DNA from: Acidobacteriaceae bacterium
GTDB taxonomy: Bacteria; Acidobacteriota; Terriglobia; Terriglobales; Acidobacteriaceae
Length of the DNA stretch: 64,000 nt
Direction of reading: 5' to 3'
NCBI GenBank assembly: GCA_030041305.1
Contig: JASHOC010000050.1
Span: forward strand, 1-64,000
The notes under the pieces were generated by a model. That model was not told the origin of the DNA, did not search any database, and saw nothing but the letters and a program-made list of their open reading frames with translations. The translations under genes were made by a program, and so were the position numbers. How positions within the stretch are numbered: position 1 is the stretch's first letter; every line of letters starts with the position of its first letter. Shown in pieces: positions 37,843-46,786 of this stretch.

Positions 37843-38778
37843 TTACGCACTCATTTTTGTCTCAAAGCGCGCCCGCGTGTGGAGGCGGTGCTTGGAGAGC
37901 TTCCGGTAGAGCGTCATCCGCGAGCAGTGCAACCGCCGGGCGGCCGCGGCTTTATTCCCTCCCGACCAGCTCAGCGCCGAAATCAGCGATTCCCGCTCCG
38001 AGTCGGCTGCGGCGCCGTTCAATTCGCGCGCGATGGCCCGGAACCGCGCAGGCAGATGTTCCGGCTCAATGGGGCTGGGGATGGCCGCGATGCACAACCA
38101 TTCGGCCAGGTTCTTCAGCTCCCGTATGTTGCCCGGCCAGTCGTATTTCAGCAAAACGCGCATGCACTCATCGGAGAATTCGACTGAGCGCAACCCGGGT
38201 GTGGAATTGAATTCCTGGCAATAATGCTTGAGCAGCAAGGGCAGGTCTTCCTTACGCTCGCGCAGCGCCGGCAGATGGATCTGGGCAACACTCAGGCGGA
38301 AGAACAGGTCTTTGCGGAAAGTCCCTTCAGCCGTCATCGTCTCCAAGTCCTGATTGGTCGCGGCCACAAAGCGAAGGTCGAGCTTTGTGGCGCGCGTAGC
38401 GCCGATGCGGCAGATTTCTTTTTTTTCGAGCACATGTAGAATCTTGGCCTGGGCAGTCAGGCTCATGTCTCCGATTTCATCCAGAAATACGGTGCCTCCG
38501 TTGGCCGCGGCCAGCAACCCGTCGCAGGCCGCATCGGCGCCCGTAAATGCTCCCCGGCTGTGCCCAAAGAGCTCATTCTCAAGCAGGCTGTCGGGAATCG
38601 CGGCGCAGTTGATGCAGATGAAGGGCCGGTGGCGCCGCGCACTATTGCGGTGAACATATTCCGCGGCCAGCTCCTTGCCGGTTCCGGTTTCACCGCTAAT
38701 CAGAACCGTGCAGTTCGACGCAGCAAACTTCTGTAAAGAAAGTTTTACCTCCTGGAGGGACTTGCTCGAACCGATCAT
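37843..38778 (-). CDS. Sigma-54-dependent transcriptional activator (AAA+ plus Fis-type HTH, no N-terminal sensor domain)
   Basis: GETGTGKE, ELFGHSRGAFTGAD, C-terminal NKAAAARRLHCSRMTLYRKLSKH. Confidence 0.92.
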   Translation of the reverse strand: MIGSSKSLQEVKLSLQKFAASNCTVLISGETGTGKELAAEYVHRNSARRHRPFICINCAAIPDSLLENELFGHSRGAFTGADAACDGLLAAANGGTVFLDEIGDMSLTAQAKILHVLEKKEICRIGATRATKLDLRFVAATNQDLETMTAEGTFRKDLFFRLSVAQIHLPALRERKEDLPLLLKHYCQEFNSTPGLRSVEFSDECMRVLLKYDWPGNIRELKNLAEWLCIAAIPSPIEPEHLPARFRAIARELNGAAADSERESLISALSWSGGNKAAAARRLHCSRMTLYRKLSKHRLHTRARFETKMSA

Positions 38779-39138
38779 TTCGACCTCACGGAGGATTGTG
38801 CCGAACGGCCGTCTTCCGTTACATCGTCAGCCATTGCGACCCGTGGGCTCATTCCAAACCCGGAAGATTCAATCTGTATGAGCGCCCCAGGGATCTCTTC
38901 AGATTCCGCTCGATCGGATCATGAATGAACGATGAATTTACGTCCTGAACCATCACCACAAGACGGTTTCGACGAACACGGTTTCGGAAAGATCGGACCG
39001 GAAATCGCCGCCAGTATACCGCAAGCTTGCATCGTGTCAACAGGAATTCTGAAAGGGGTCTCTGTCCGGCGCTCGCCGAGATGATTCGCGAATGTGCAGG
39101 GAATCCTTCTTGCCTTGACCGATGCGCTTGCCGGCGGA

Positions 39139-39879
39139 TCACGCGATAGCGATCAGGCGCAGGCGCACGTAATCTGCAGTCCAGTTCCCGTTGCCATCGC
39201 GCAAAACCGGAGCGAGCAGCACAACCGTTTGCTCGATGACGCTTTCCCGCGCAGCTTCCGGAAGGGATTCGAGCGCGCCCACCCGAAAGGTTCTGAGCCA
39301 GCCGGCCATTCCCTTTTCGGCCAGCGGCGTGGGTCGGGGAATGAGGGCGATTTCCCGAACCTCGAAGCCATGCCGGCGCAATCGCTGCGCATACTCGTCC
39401 GGCGTGGGGTAGTAATTGCTGTCGCCCGCCAAATCCCAGCGCGCCAGCACGGCGGAAAGCGCGATGCGGATAGCCGCAATGTTGCCGTGGCCTCCCATTT
39501 CAGCCACAAAGCGGCCGCCGGGCTCGAGCACGCGATGGACTTCCGCAAGCATCGCGTCCTGATCGCGCACCCAGTGGAGCACCGCGTTGGAAAAGACCGC
39601 ATCGAACGACTGGTCCGGGTAGGGCAGCGATTCGGCGGAAGCTTCGTCGGCAGATACGCCACGTGCCCGGGCCGTCGCAACCATCTGCGGCGAAGCGTCC
39701 ACACCTGTGACTTTCGCGCCCGTGGCGGCGATGCGCGCGCTTAGTTGACCGTCACCACAGCCGAGGTCGAGAATGCGCTCGCCAGGCTGGGCGGCGAGCC
39801 ACTCCAGAACCCCGCCCGCCATGCCGTGCACGAATGCGCCATTCCGCGCGTAGGCTTCAGGATCCCAGGTCTGCGCCAT
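39139..39879 (-). CDS. SAM-dependent methyltransferase (class I)
   Basis: ILDLGCGDGQLSARIAATGAKVTGVDAS, ALPYPDQSFDAVFSNAVLHWV-like motifs. Confidence 0.85.
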   Translation of the reverse strand: MAQTWDPEAYARNGAFVHGMAGGVLEWLAAQPGERILDLGCGDGQLSARIAATGAKVTGVDASPQMVATARARGVSADEASAESLPYPDQSFDAVFSNAVLHWVRDQDAMLAEVHRVLEPGGRFVAEMGGHGNIAAIRIALSAVLARWDLAGDSNYYPTPDEYAQRLRRHGFEVREIALIPRPTPLAEKGMAGWLRTFRVGALESLPEAARESVIEQTVVLLAPVLRDGNGNWTADYVRLRLIAIA

Positions 39880-39957
39880 CGAGTCCTCCTTTCAATTCAT
39901 AACTTATGGGCAGGAACCGCACAGAGTTGGCTGGCGTCCTCTCCTCGCCGCACTGGC

Positions 39958-41781
39958 TTATTGCACCCGGAGCACAATGATCGTCTCGTCGTCAAAGCGC
40001 TCTTTGCCGTCCTGGAAGCGGGTCACGTCGGCCAGAATCGCGTCGGCAATTTCCCGCGCAGGTCGGCCCCGGTGTGCGCAGATCAACCCCGCAAGGCGTT
40101 CCTCGCCATACATATCCCCCTGGGCGTTTTCAGCGTCCAGAATTCCGTCGGAAACGAAGACGATGGCGTCGCCGGGTTGCGTGGCGACATTGAATTCCTC
40201 ATAGGTGACGTTCGCGAACATGCCCAGCGGAAAGCCTTCGGCGCGTACCGGGACCGACTCGCCGGTTCGGCAGAAGATGGGCTGAACGGCCCCGGAGTTC
40301 GCCACCTGCAAGGTCCGGTTCTCATCGTTCCAAACCGCGAAAAGCATGACGACATATTGCGATTCGAGCTTGCGCTCCTGCAGCGCGTCGTTGAGCAGGC
40401 CAAGCATCGCCGCCGGCCCGGGATGCGGTTGCGCGGCCGAGCGCTTGATCCCGCTGACCAGCGCCGCAAACAGCGCCGCGGGCGCGGCCTTGCCGCTCAC
40501 GTCGCCGAGCACGATCGCGGTCCTGCCCGGCCCGTAGTCCAAAAAATCATAGAGATCGCCGCCAATAGTGCGCGCAGGCACAAAGCGCACCGCCAACTCC
40601 GCATGAGAGAGCGAAGGCGGCCCAGCCGGCAGCAGCCGCAACTGTACTTCTCTCGCCATGGCGATGTCGCGCTCGAGCTGCTGTTCCTGCAGGCGCACCG
40701 CTTGGTAGAGACGCGCGTTCTCAATGGCGATCGCCACCTGCGCGGCCAGCGTGGTGAGAATGCGTTCGTGTTCCTCGTTGAAAAACCCGGTGCGCGAATG
40801 TTCCAGGTCGAGCACGCCAATGACCCGGCCTTTGTAAAACAGCGGCACAATCAGTTCCGAGCGCGTTTCCGGGTTCATGGGCAGGTAGCGCGGATCGTTG
40901 AGCACATCGGCCACATTGACCGTCCGCCACTCGCGCACGGCGGCGCCCACAAGGCCGCTGTTCACGGGGATGCGGCGCAACGGCGCGCTGGCGTAGCCGA
41001 AGCGCCACGCGTAGCGGGTGATTAAGGTTTCGCCCTTCTCGTCGAGCAACAAGATCGAAAACATCTGATAGTCGATGAGCCGCCGCAAAAGCTGGCCCAC
41101 GCGTTCGAAGAGCGGCTTGAGATCGAGAATTGAAGCCAGCTCCGTCGCAATCTCGTTCAAAACCTCGAGGGTTTGCGCCTGGCGCGTGACCCGCGCGTAG
41201 AGCCGCGCATTCTCGATCGCTTGGGCAATCCGCGACGCGGTCATAGTCAGAACCCGGAGCTGCTCGGGTCGGAAAAATTCGGCCTGTTCGCTTTCCAGGT
41301 CCATCACGCCGATCAACCGGTTCTTGGCGATTAAAGGTACGGCTAACTCCGATCGGACCTCGGGGTTGGCGGGAATGTAGCGTGGATCGGTGGAAACATC
41401 GTTCAATAGCAGCGGCTGGCGCGTCAGCGCCACCTGGCCCACTACGCCCTTGCCCACGGCAATCCGCGTCCGCTCCACCTGCGGCGAGTGCCCGATCTGA
41501 AACCGCATCCGCAGCTCGTGCGTGCGGTCGTTGAGCAGGAGAATGGTGAAGATGCGATAGGGAATCACGGAATGCACCAGCTCCGCGGTGCGCTTGAGCA
41601 GCGTTTGCAGGTCCAGTGTGGTGTTGAGCGCATCGGTAAGCCGCATCAGGTAAGCCACGTCAGCTGCTTCAATGCGCGCGTTTACGGGATCGAGATGCCC
41701 CAGCGGGTCCAAGGGGTCGGCGGGGCGATAGTCGCCTTCGAAGTCCTGCGCCACCGGCGGCGATGGGGGAAGTATGGTCAT
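39958..41781 (-). CDS. GAF-GAF-PP2C (SpoIIE/RsbU-type) phosphatase
   Basis: Two GAF-like domains; LPAGPPSLSHAELAVRFVPARTIGGDLYDFLDYGPGRTAIVLGDVSGKAAPAALFAAL. Confidence 0.88.
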   Translation of the reverse strand: MTILPPSPPVAQDFEGDYRPADPLDPLGHLDPVNARIEAADVAYLMRLTDALNTTLDLQTLLKRTAELVHSVIPYRIFTILLLNDRTHELRMRFQIGHSPQVERTRIAVGKGVVGQVALTRQPLLLNDVSTDPRYIPANPEVRSELAVPLIAKNRLIGVMDLESEQAEFFRPEQLRVLTMTASRIAQAIENARLYARVTRQAQTLEVLNEIATELASILDLKPLFERVGQLLRRLIDYQMFSILLLDEKGETLITRYAWRFGYASAPLRRIPVNSGLVGAAVREWRTVNVADVLNDPRYLPMNPETRSELIVPLFYKGRVIGVLDLEHSRTGFFNEEHERILTTLAAQVAIAIENARLYQAVRLQEQQLERDIAMAREVQLRLLPAGPPSLSHAELAVRFVPARTIGGDLYDFLDYGPGRTAIVLGDVSGKAAPAALFAALVSGIKRSAAQPHPGPAAMLGLLNDALQERKLESQYVVMLFAVWNDENRTLQVANSGAVQPIFCRTGESVPVRAEGFPLGMFANVTYEEFNVATQPGDAIVFVSDGILDAENAQGDMYGEERLAGLICAHRGRPAREIADAILADVTRFQDGKERFDDETIIVLRVQ

Positions 41782-41993
41782 GGCTTCAAACAGTCATCGG
41801 GGGATCACTCTTCAGTAGAACAGTTTTCGCCCGCGGTTGTCGCCGGAGGGTGCCGGCCCGCAAAGGCCCCCGCATCGCCCCGACCCGGCGATTCGTCTTC
41901 GATCGCAACGGCAGAATGAGCCCCAAAAACTAGGATAGAGAGATTGAGCAGATTACTGGGCGATCCTTGGTCCTGAATCGGGCCAGATAGACC

Positions 41994-42770
41994 TTATTCA
42001 GCGCCAAGCTCCCGCACAATCGCCACCGAAGCCGATGCCCCAATGCGGTTCGCGCCGGCCTCAAGCAGGGCGCGGACGCTGGCCAGCGTGCGAATGCCGC
42101 CGGCGGCCTTCACGCCGCAACGGGCGCCGGCGATGCCGCGCATCAGGGCTACGTCTTCAGGAGTCGCGCCGCCAGATGAAAACCCCGTGGACGTCTTGAT
42201 GAAATCCGCGCCGGCCTGGATCGCGATCTCAGCCCCGCGCAGTTTTTCCTCGGTGCTCAACAGACAGGTTTCAAGGATCACCTTGAGCAGCGCGCCATGA
42301 TGATGCGCCACATGGACAGCCGCGTGGATAGCGTGCTGCACAGCCTGATGGTTGCCGCTCTTTAACTGGCCGATGGGAATCACCATATCCAGCTCGCGTA
42401 CGCCCAGCCGGGTGAGCGCGGCTGCCTCCTGCCGAACCGTGGAGACGAGAGATGCGCCCAGAGGAAAACCGATCACCGCGCCCACCGGAATGCCGCTGCC
42501 GTTGAGCGCGTTCACCGCCGCCGGCGCCCACACGGGATTCACCATGGCGCATGCAAATCGGTAGCCAACCGCCTCTTCGCACAAACTCTCCACTTGCTTT
42601 CGCGTGGCTTCCGGCTTGAGCAGCGTATGGTCGATCACCGCAGCGAGGGTTTGCCAGCTCGCCAGTGTCTGCGCGGTAAACCCGGCGGCGTCGAATGTGC
42701 CGTGGTCGAACTCGAGATCGGAATCCTGGATGGATGCGCTCGCCGCGATCGTCGGTTGCTCCCTACCCAT
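41994..42770 (-). CDS. deoC: Deoxyribose-phosphate aldolase
   Basis: VIDHTLLKPEATRKQVESLCEEA, DFIKTSTGFSSGGATPEDVALMR, VKAAGGIRT. Confidence 0.93.
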   Translation of the reverse strand: MGREQPTIAASASIQDSDLEFDHGTFDAAGFTAQTLASWQTLAAVIDHTLLKPEATRKQVESLCEEAVGYRFACAMVNPVWAPAAVNALNGSGIPVGAVIGFPLGASLVSTVRQEAAALTRLGVRELDMVIPIGQLKSGNHQAVQHAIHAAVHVAHHHGALLKVILETCLLSTEEKLRGAEIAIQAGADFIKTSTGFSSGGATPEDVALMRGIAGARCGVKAAGGIRTLASVRALLEAGANRIGASASVAIVRELGAE

Positions 42771-42958
42771 TTCTTTCCTTCTATTTCCCGCGAGCGACGC
42801 AGCCACACTGCGGCGTTCCGCGCCGTCTCCGGCAGTCGAGTATAAAGCCTCCCTGCCCGCCGAACCAAATGGAATAGACGCAGAAAACCCCGTCAAGATG
42901 CTTCTTTAATATTGAATGAATATGCACTGAGAACACGACCCGTGAAACAATGCGCGGT

Positions 42959-43504
42959 TTATTCCGGATGTCCGGGTCCCAAAATGCAGATGTCGGGCAG
43001 GTTGCGGTAGCGCTCGCCGTAATCCATTCCATAACCGATGACGAACAGATTCGGGATCGAGAAACCAACATAGTCGGCCTCGATCTTTTCAATGCGCCGT
43101 GAAGGCTTGTCGAGCAGGGTGGCGATGCGCAGGGACTTGGGCCTCTGCTGGAGGAAGAACTTGCGTAAATAGGACAGCGTCAGACCCGTATCGAGGATGT
43201 CTTCAACCACCAGCACATTCTTGCCCTCGATGGGCTGGTCGAGATCCTTGATCAGTTTCACCGCGCCGGAGGAGCGCAGCCCGCTGCCATAGCTCGAGGT
43301 GGCGACAAAATCGAAGGTTGCATCGGCCTGGATGGCCCGCGAAAGATCGACCAAAAAAAACGCCGCGCCCTTCAGCACCCCCACCATCACCAGCTTTTCG
43401 CCGTTGAGATCGCGGGTAATCTGGGCCCCCATCTCCGCCACCCGTTCGGCGATTTGCTGGCGGGAATAAAGTACTTCCAACCCCTCAAAGGTCACAGTAG
43501 CCAT
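42959..43504 (-). CDS. hpt: Hypoxanthine phosphoribosyltransferase
   Basis: LVMVGVLKGAAFFLVDLSRAI, VLVVEDILDTGLTL, YVGFSIPNLFVIGYGMDYGERYRNLP. Confidence 0.93.
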   Translation of the reverse strand: MATVTFEGLEVLYSRQQIAERVAEMGAQITRDLNGEKLVMVGVLKGAAFFLVDLSRAIQADATFDFVATSSYGSGLRSSGAVKLIKDLDQPIEGKNVLVVEDILDTGLTLSYLRKFFLQQRPKSLRIATLLDKPSRRIEKIEADYVGFSIPNLFVIGYGMDYGERYRNLPDICILGPGHPE

Positions 43505-43748
43505 GCCAACAGTATCGCGCGACTTCTCTTGCCGCCGTCCTGTGTATATCGGGCGGGCTGCCAAGAGGGTTGGGTAACAGGGCAAGCCTTGGCGAGGGAA
43601 TCACTCCCGCAGGAGGTGGAATATTCGGGTGAAAGGATCCGGCCCAGGCGCAGCCGGTCGCCCGGACAGAGTTGGTCGAATTGGGCCGGACGAAGCAACC
43701 CGCTCCCGCCGCTGCCTTGGTTCGGCGGGCCGGCTGTGAAGCCGTTTC

Positions 43749-44630
43749 CTACGCGAGCGCCGCGTTCAGGTTATCGATGGCCTCGTCGATCTCCCCTGTG
43801 GCTTTGAATCCGACCGTCACGGAATCCACGCCCGCATGCCGGAAGGCGAAACGCATCGCCTTTTGCCGGTCTTCGTGGTTGAACGTGCCCTCGCCCGCAA
43901 GCTTCATGCTGATCACGCCCAAGCCGTTGGCCTTGGCCTGCTTCACGCGCTCGACAACTTCGGGAACATTGCCCAGTCCGCGGGCGTCGGCCACCGGCGT
44001 ATCCATGCGCACGCCCTTGTGATTCATCCGGATCATGGCGATTTGCAGCCACTTGTTGTCAGGAACCTGCGCGAGCGCCGGCAGTCCGTGCACCGAGGCG
44101 CCGTGGCTTAAAACCGTCTTCTTTTCCTGCGCCTCCAGGATCGCGTCCTGCCAGCGCGCCGAACTCTCGGGCCAGTCGGCCGTGTGCTGCCAGTGCAGGA
44201 GCATGATGTCGTAGTACTCTGTGTCGCAATTGCGGCGCAACTCGTCGAGCTTCGCCATCGGATTGCCGGTAGGCCACGTGGTCACCTTGGTCATGAGCTT
44301 GTAATTTTCGCGGGGAATCCCTTTGAGCGCCACGCCCAGCATCTGTTGCGAATCGCCATACGACTCGGCGGTCTCAAAAAAGCGGATACCGCGGTCGTAA
44401 GCGTGCCGGACCACGCGTGTAAACCCCTCCTGACCAAGTTCTTGCTGGGTTCTGCCGCTAAAGGTTCCGGTCCCTAGCGCCAGCCGGGTGACCTTCAGGT
44501 CCGACTTCCCCAATGTCACCCAGCTCGTCGCCGTCTCGGGCTCGGCTCGCAGATTGAGAGTTTCTACGCTGGCTAACGCTCCCGCAGCCACGCCTGCCTT
44601 GAGAAAATTCCGCCTTGTGAATGGGTTCAT
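43749..44630 (-). CDS. Aldo/keto reductase with Tat-type signal
   Basis: RRNFLKAGVAAGALA; TRLALGTGTFSG, RGIRFFETAESYGDSQQMLG. Confidence 0.85.
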   Translation of the reverse strand: MNPFTRRNFLKAGVAAGALASVETLNLRAEPETATSWVTLGKSDLKVTRLALGTGTFSGRTQQELGQEGFTRVVRHAYDRGIRFFETAESYGDSQQMLGVALKGIPRENYKLMTKVTTWPTGNPMAKLDELRRNCDTEYYDIMLLHWQHTADWPESSARWQDAILEAQEKKTVLSHGASVHGLPALAQVPDNKWLQIAMIRMNHKGVRMDTPVADARGLGNVPEVVERVKQAKANGLGVISMKLAGEGTFNHEDRQKAMRFAFRHAGVDSVTVGFKATGEIDEAIDNLNAALA

Positions 44631-44812
44631 TTCGACCTCTCGATCGGCCAGTATGGCCAATTGTTCGCATCCTACCACAGGCGGGGACGAGCTTGGCGTC
44701 CGAAGGCCATCCGCCGCGCCATCCGCCGCGCATTGGTTCGCGCGTTGTTCATCGACCGAAGCCGGGAAACTCCATTTGCCGTACGGGATGCGGGTCGCGG
44801 CCGAAACATGTG

Positions 44813-45754
44813 TCAGCCTGCCTCTTCCACGGCCAGTTGCTCGTGTGGCTTCCGCGATTGCCCGGTGGTGATGATCACCACGCTCACCAGCACAAATGCG
44901 GTTCCCAAAACAGTGCGCACCCCGAGCGGCTCGCCGCCCAGAAAATAACCAGTCACGACGGCCACTACCGGATTCACATAGGCGTAGGTTCCCACCCGCG
45001 TCGGCGACTCATGATGGAGGAGCCAGACATAAGCCGTATATCCCACGATCGATCCGGCCACGATTAAATAGAGAAGCGCCCACCACGCCCCCGCCGAAAC
45101 CGCCGCGGGATGAAAATCGCGCCACTCTCCGCGCGCCGCCGCGACCATCGCCAGGAGCACCCCGCCTGCCAGCATCTGCGCTCCCGCGCTTAACGCTTTG
45201 GACGAGGGTAGCGGCAGCTTGCGCGCAAGCACGGAGGCAATAGACCAGTTGATCGACGCGATGATGATCGCGGCGGCGCCCGCGCGATCCACCGGCGCGC
45301 CGCCCAGATTCAGCGAATGGCTCACCAGGACCGCGACCCCGGCGATCCCTATGGCGAGCGCGAAGATCAGGCTGGGGGTGAACCTTTGCGTGTGCAGCAC
45401 CAGAATCTCCGTAACCGCCATAAACGCCGGGATGGTCGCCATGATGACTGCGGCAACGCCGGACGGAACACGCTGCTCCGCCCAAAACAGCAGTCCGTAA
45501 TCGCCGACAAAGATCAGCAGGGCTAAAAAAGTGACCGCCATCCATTGCTTGCCTTCGAGGCCGCGCTCGCCGTGCGCCATCGTCCAGCCGAATAGGGCCA
45601 AACCGGCAATCAGGAAGCGCATTGCTGCGAACAGCAGCGGAGGAACTTCGGCGACGCCCACCCGAATGGCGAAATAGGTGGAGCCCCAGACGAAATAGAT
45701 GATGGCGAAAGCCAGCAGAATCTTCCACCGTGGGCCGTAACTCGTGGCTTCCAT
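44813..45754 (-). CDS. EamA/DMT-superfamily transporter
   Basis: FVWGSTYFAIRVGV, repeated hydrophobic helices, NPVVAVVTGYFLGGEPLG. Confidence 0.88.
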   Translation of the reverse strand: MEATSYGPRWKILLAFAIIYFVWGSTYFAIRVGVAEVPPLLFAAMRFLIAGLALFGWTMAHGERGLEGKQWMAVTFLALLIFVGDYGLLFWAEQRVPSGVAAVIMATIPAFMAVTEILVLHTQRFTPSLIFALAIGIAGVAVLVSHSLNLGGAPVDRAGAAAIIIASINWSIASVLARKLPLPSSKALSAGAQMLAGGVLLAMVAAARGEWRDFHPAAVSAGAWWALLYLIVAGSIVGYTAYVWLLHHESPTRVGTYAYVNPVVAVVTGYFLGGEPLGVRTVLGTAFVLVSVVIITTGQSRKPHEQLAVEEAG

Positions 45755-45841
45755 CGCCGGCTCCCTCCAGCAGTTCTCAGCTTTCAGCTGTTCTCTGTTC
45801 TTTGTTCCCTGACCCCTGAAACCTGAAACCTGATCTCTGTC

Positions 45842-46711
45842 TCACCAGCTATGCAGCCATTCCTCGTCGCGGCCGATGCGCACAGGCGTGTTGAACAACT
45901 CGCTCAGCCGCGCTTCCGTGAGCAGTTCTTCGCGGGGGCCATCCCCGGCGATGCGCCCGCCGCGCAGAAGAATGATGCGCTCGATCTCGGGCAGAATATC
46001 GCTCAGGTGATGCGTCACCAACACCAGGCCGGTTCCTTCGCGCGCCAGACGGCGCAGGGTCTCGCGCAGTTCGCGTTGCGCGGCCAGATCGAGCGCGTTC
46101 GAAGGTTCGTCCAGCAGCAGTTGCCGCGGTCGGTGCACCAGGGCTCGCGCAATCACAATGCGCCGCTTCTCGCCCGCCGACATCGTACCCACAAGCTGCT
46201 CGGCTAGGTGCGTGGCTTCCATCCTCTCCAGCGCTTCCCACGCCCGCTCACGCATGTCGCTGGTCACATGCAAATTCGGCCACAGTGTCGACGCCGAGAA
46301 AAATCCCGCGATCACCGCGTCCAATCCCGTGGTTACGGCGGTGCGCTCGCCGGGCAATTCGGTCCCCACCACGCCGAAATGCCGGCGCAGTTCGGTTAAA
46401 TCCCAGCGCTCGCGGCCGAAAATCCGCACCCGCATTTCCGTCTCCACGATGGGATAGATCTGGCAGGTCATGGCCAGAATTAGCGTGGATTTGCCGCTCC
46501 CGTTCGGCCCCATAATGGCCACGTGCTCGCCGGTGCGGATACTCAGGTTCACATCGTGCAACACCACGCGGTCGCCCCGCGCTACGTTTACCTGGCGCAG
46601 CTCTAGAAAATCAGTTGTCAATTCGCAGTTCACAGTTGTCAGTGATCGGTCCTCGGTGGTCAGAGATCGTGGTCCGGGGTCAGTGGTCACAGGTCGGAAG
46701 TGGTTACGCAC
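45842..46711 (-). CDS. ABC transporter ATP-binding protein (start uncertain)
   Basis: GPNGSGKST Walker A, MSAGEKRRIVIARALVHRPRQLLLDEPS; 5' end enriched in CTGACMAC-like repeats. Confidence 0.88.
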   Translation of the reverse strand: MRNHFRPVTTDPGPRSLTTEDRSLTTVNCELTTDFLELRQVNVARGDRVVLHDVNLSIRTGEHVAIMGPNGSGKSTLILAMTCQIYPIVETEMRVRIFGRERWDLTELRRHFGVVGTELPGERTAVTTGLDAVIAGFFSASTLWPNLHVTSDMRERAWEALERMEATHLAEQLVGTMSAGEKRRIVIARALVHRPRQLLLDEPSNALDLAAQRELRETLRRLAREGTGLVLVTHHLSDILPEIERIILLRGGRIAGDGPREELLTEARLSELFNTPVRIGRDEEWLHSW

Positions 46712-46786
46712 TTGCTGTCTGGTCCCTAGCCCCTAAATCCCTGTTCCCTATTCCGCGTTCCCTGCTAGATTAAATGCGTTGACCCG

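Noticed and set aside
8808-38778. Prophage
   Set aside because: No capsid, portal, terminase, lysis or integrase genes in the cluster; the presence of Pvc16-like, AAA ATPase and DUF4157 genes fits an eCIS
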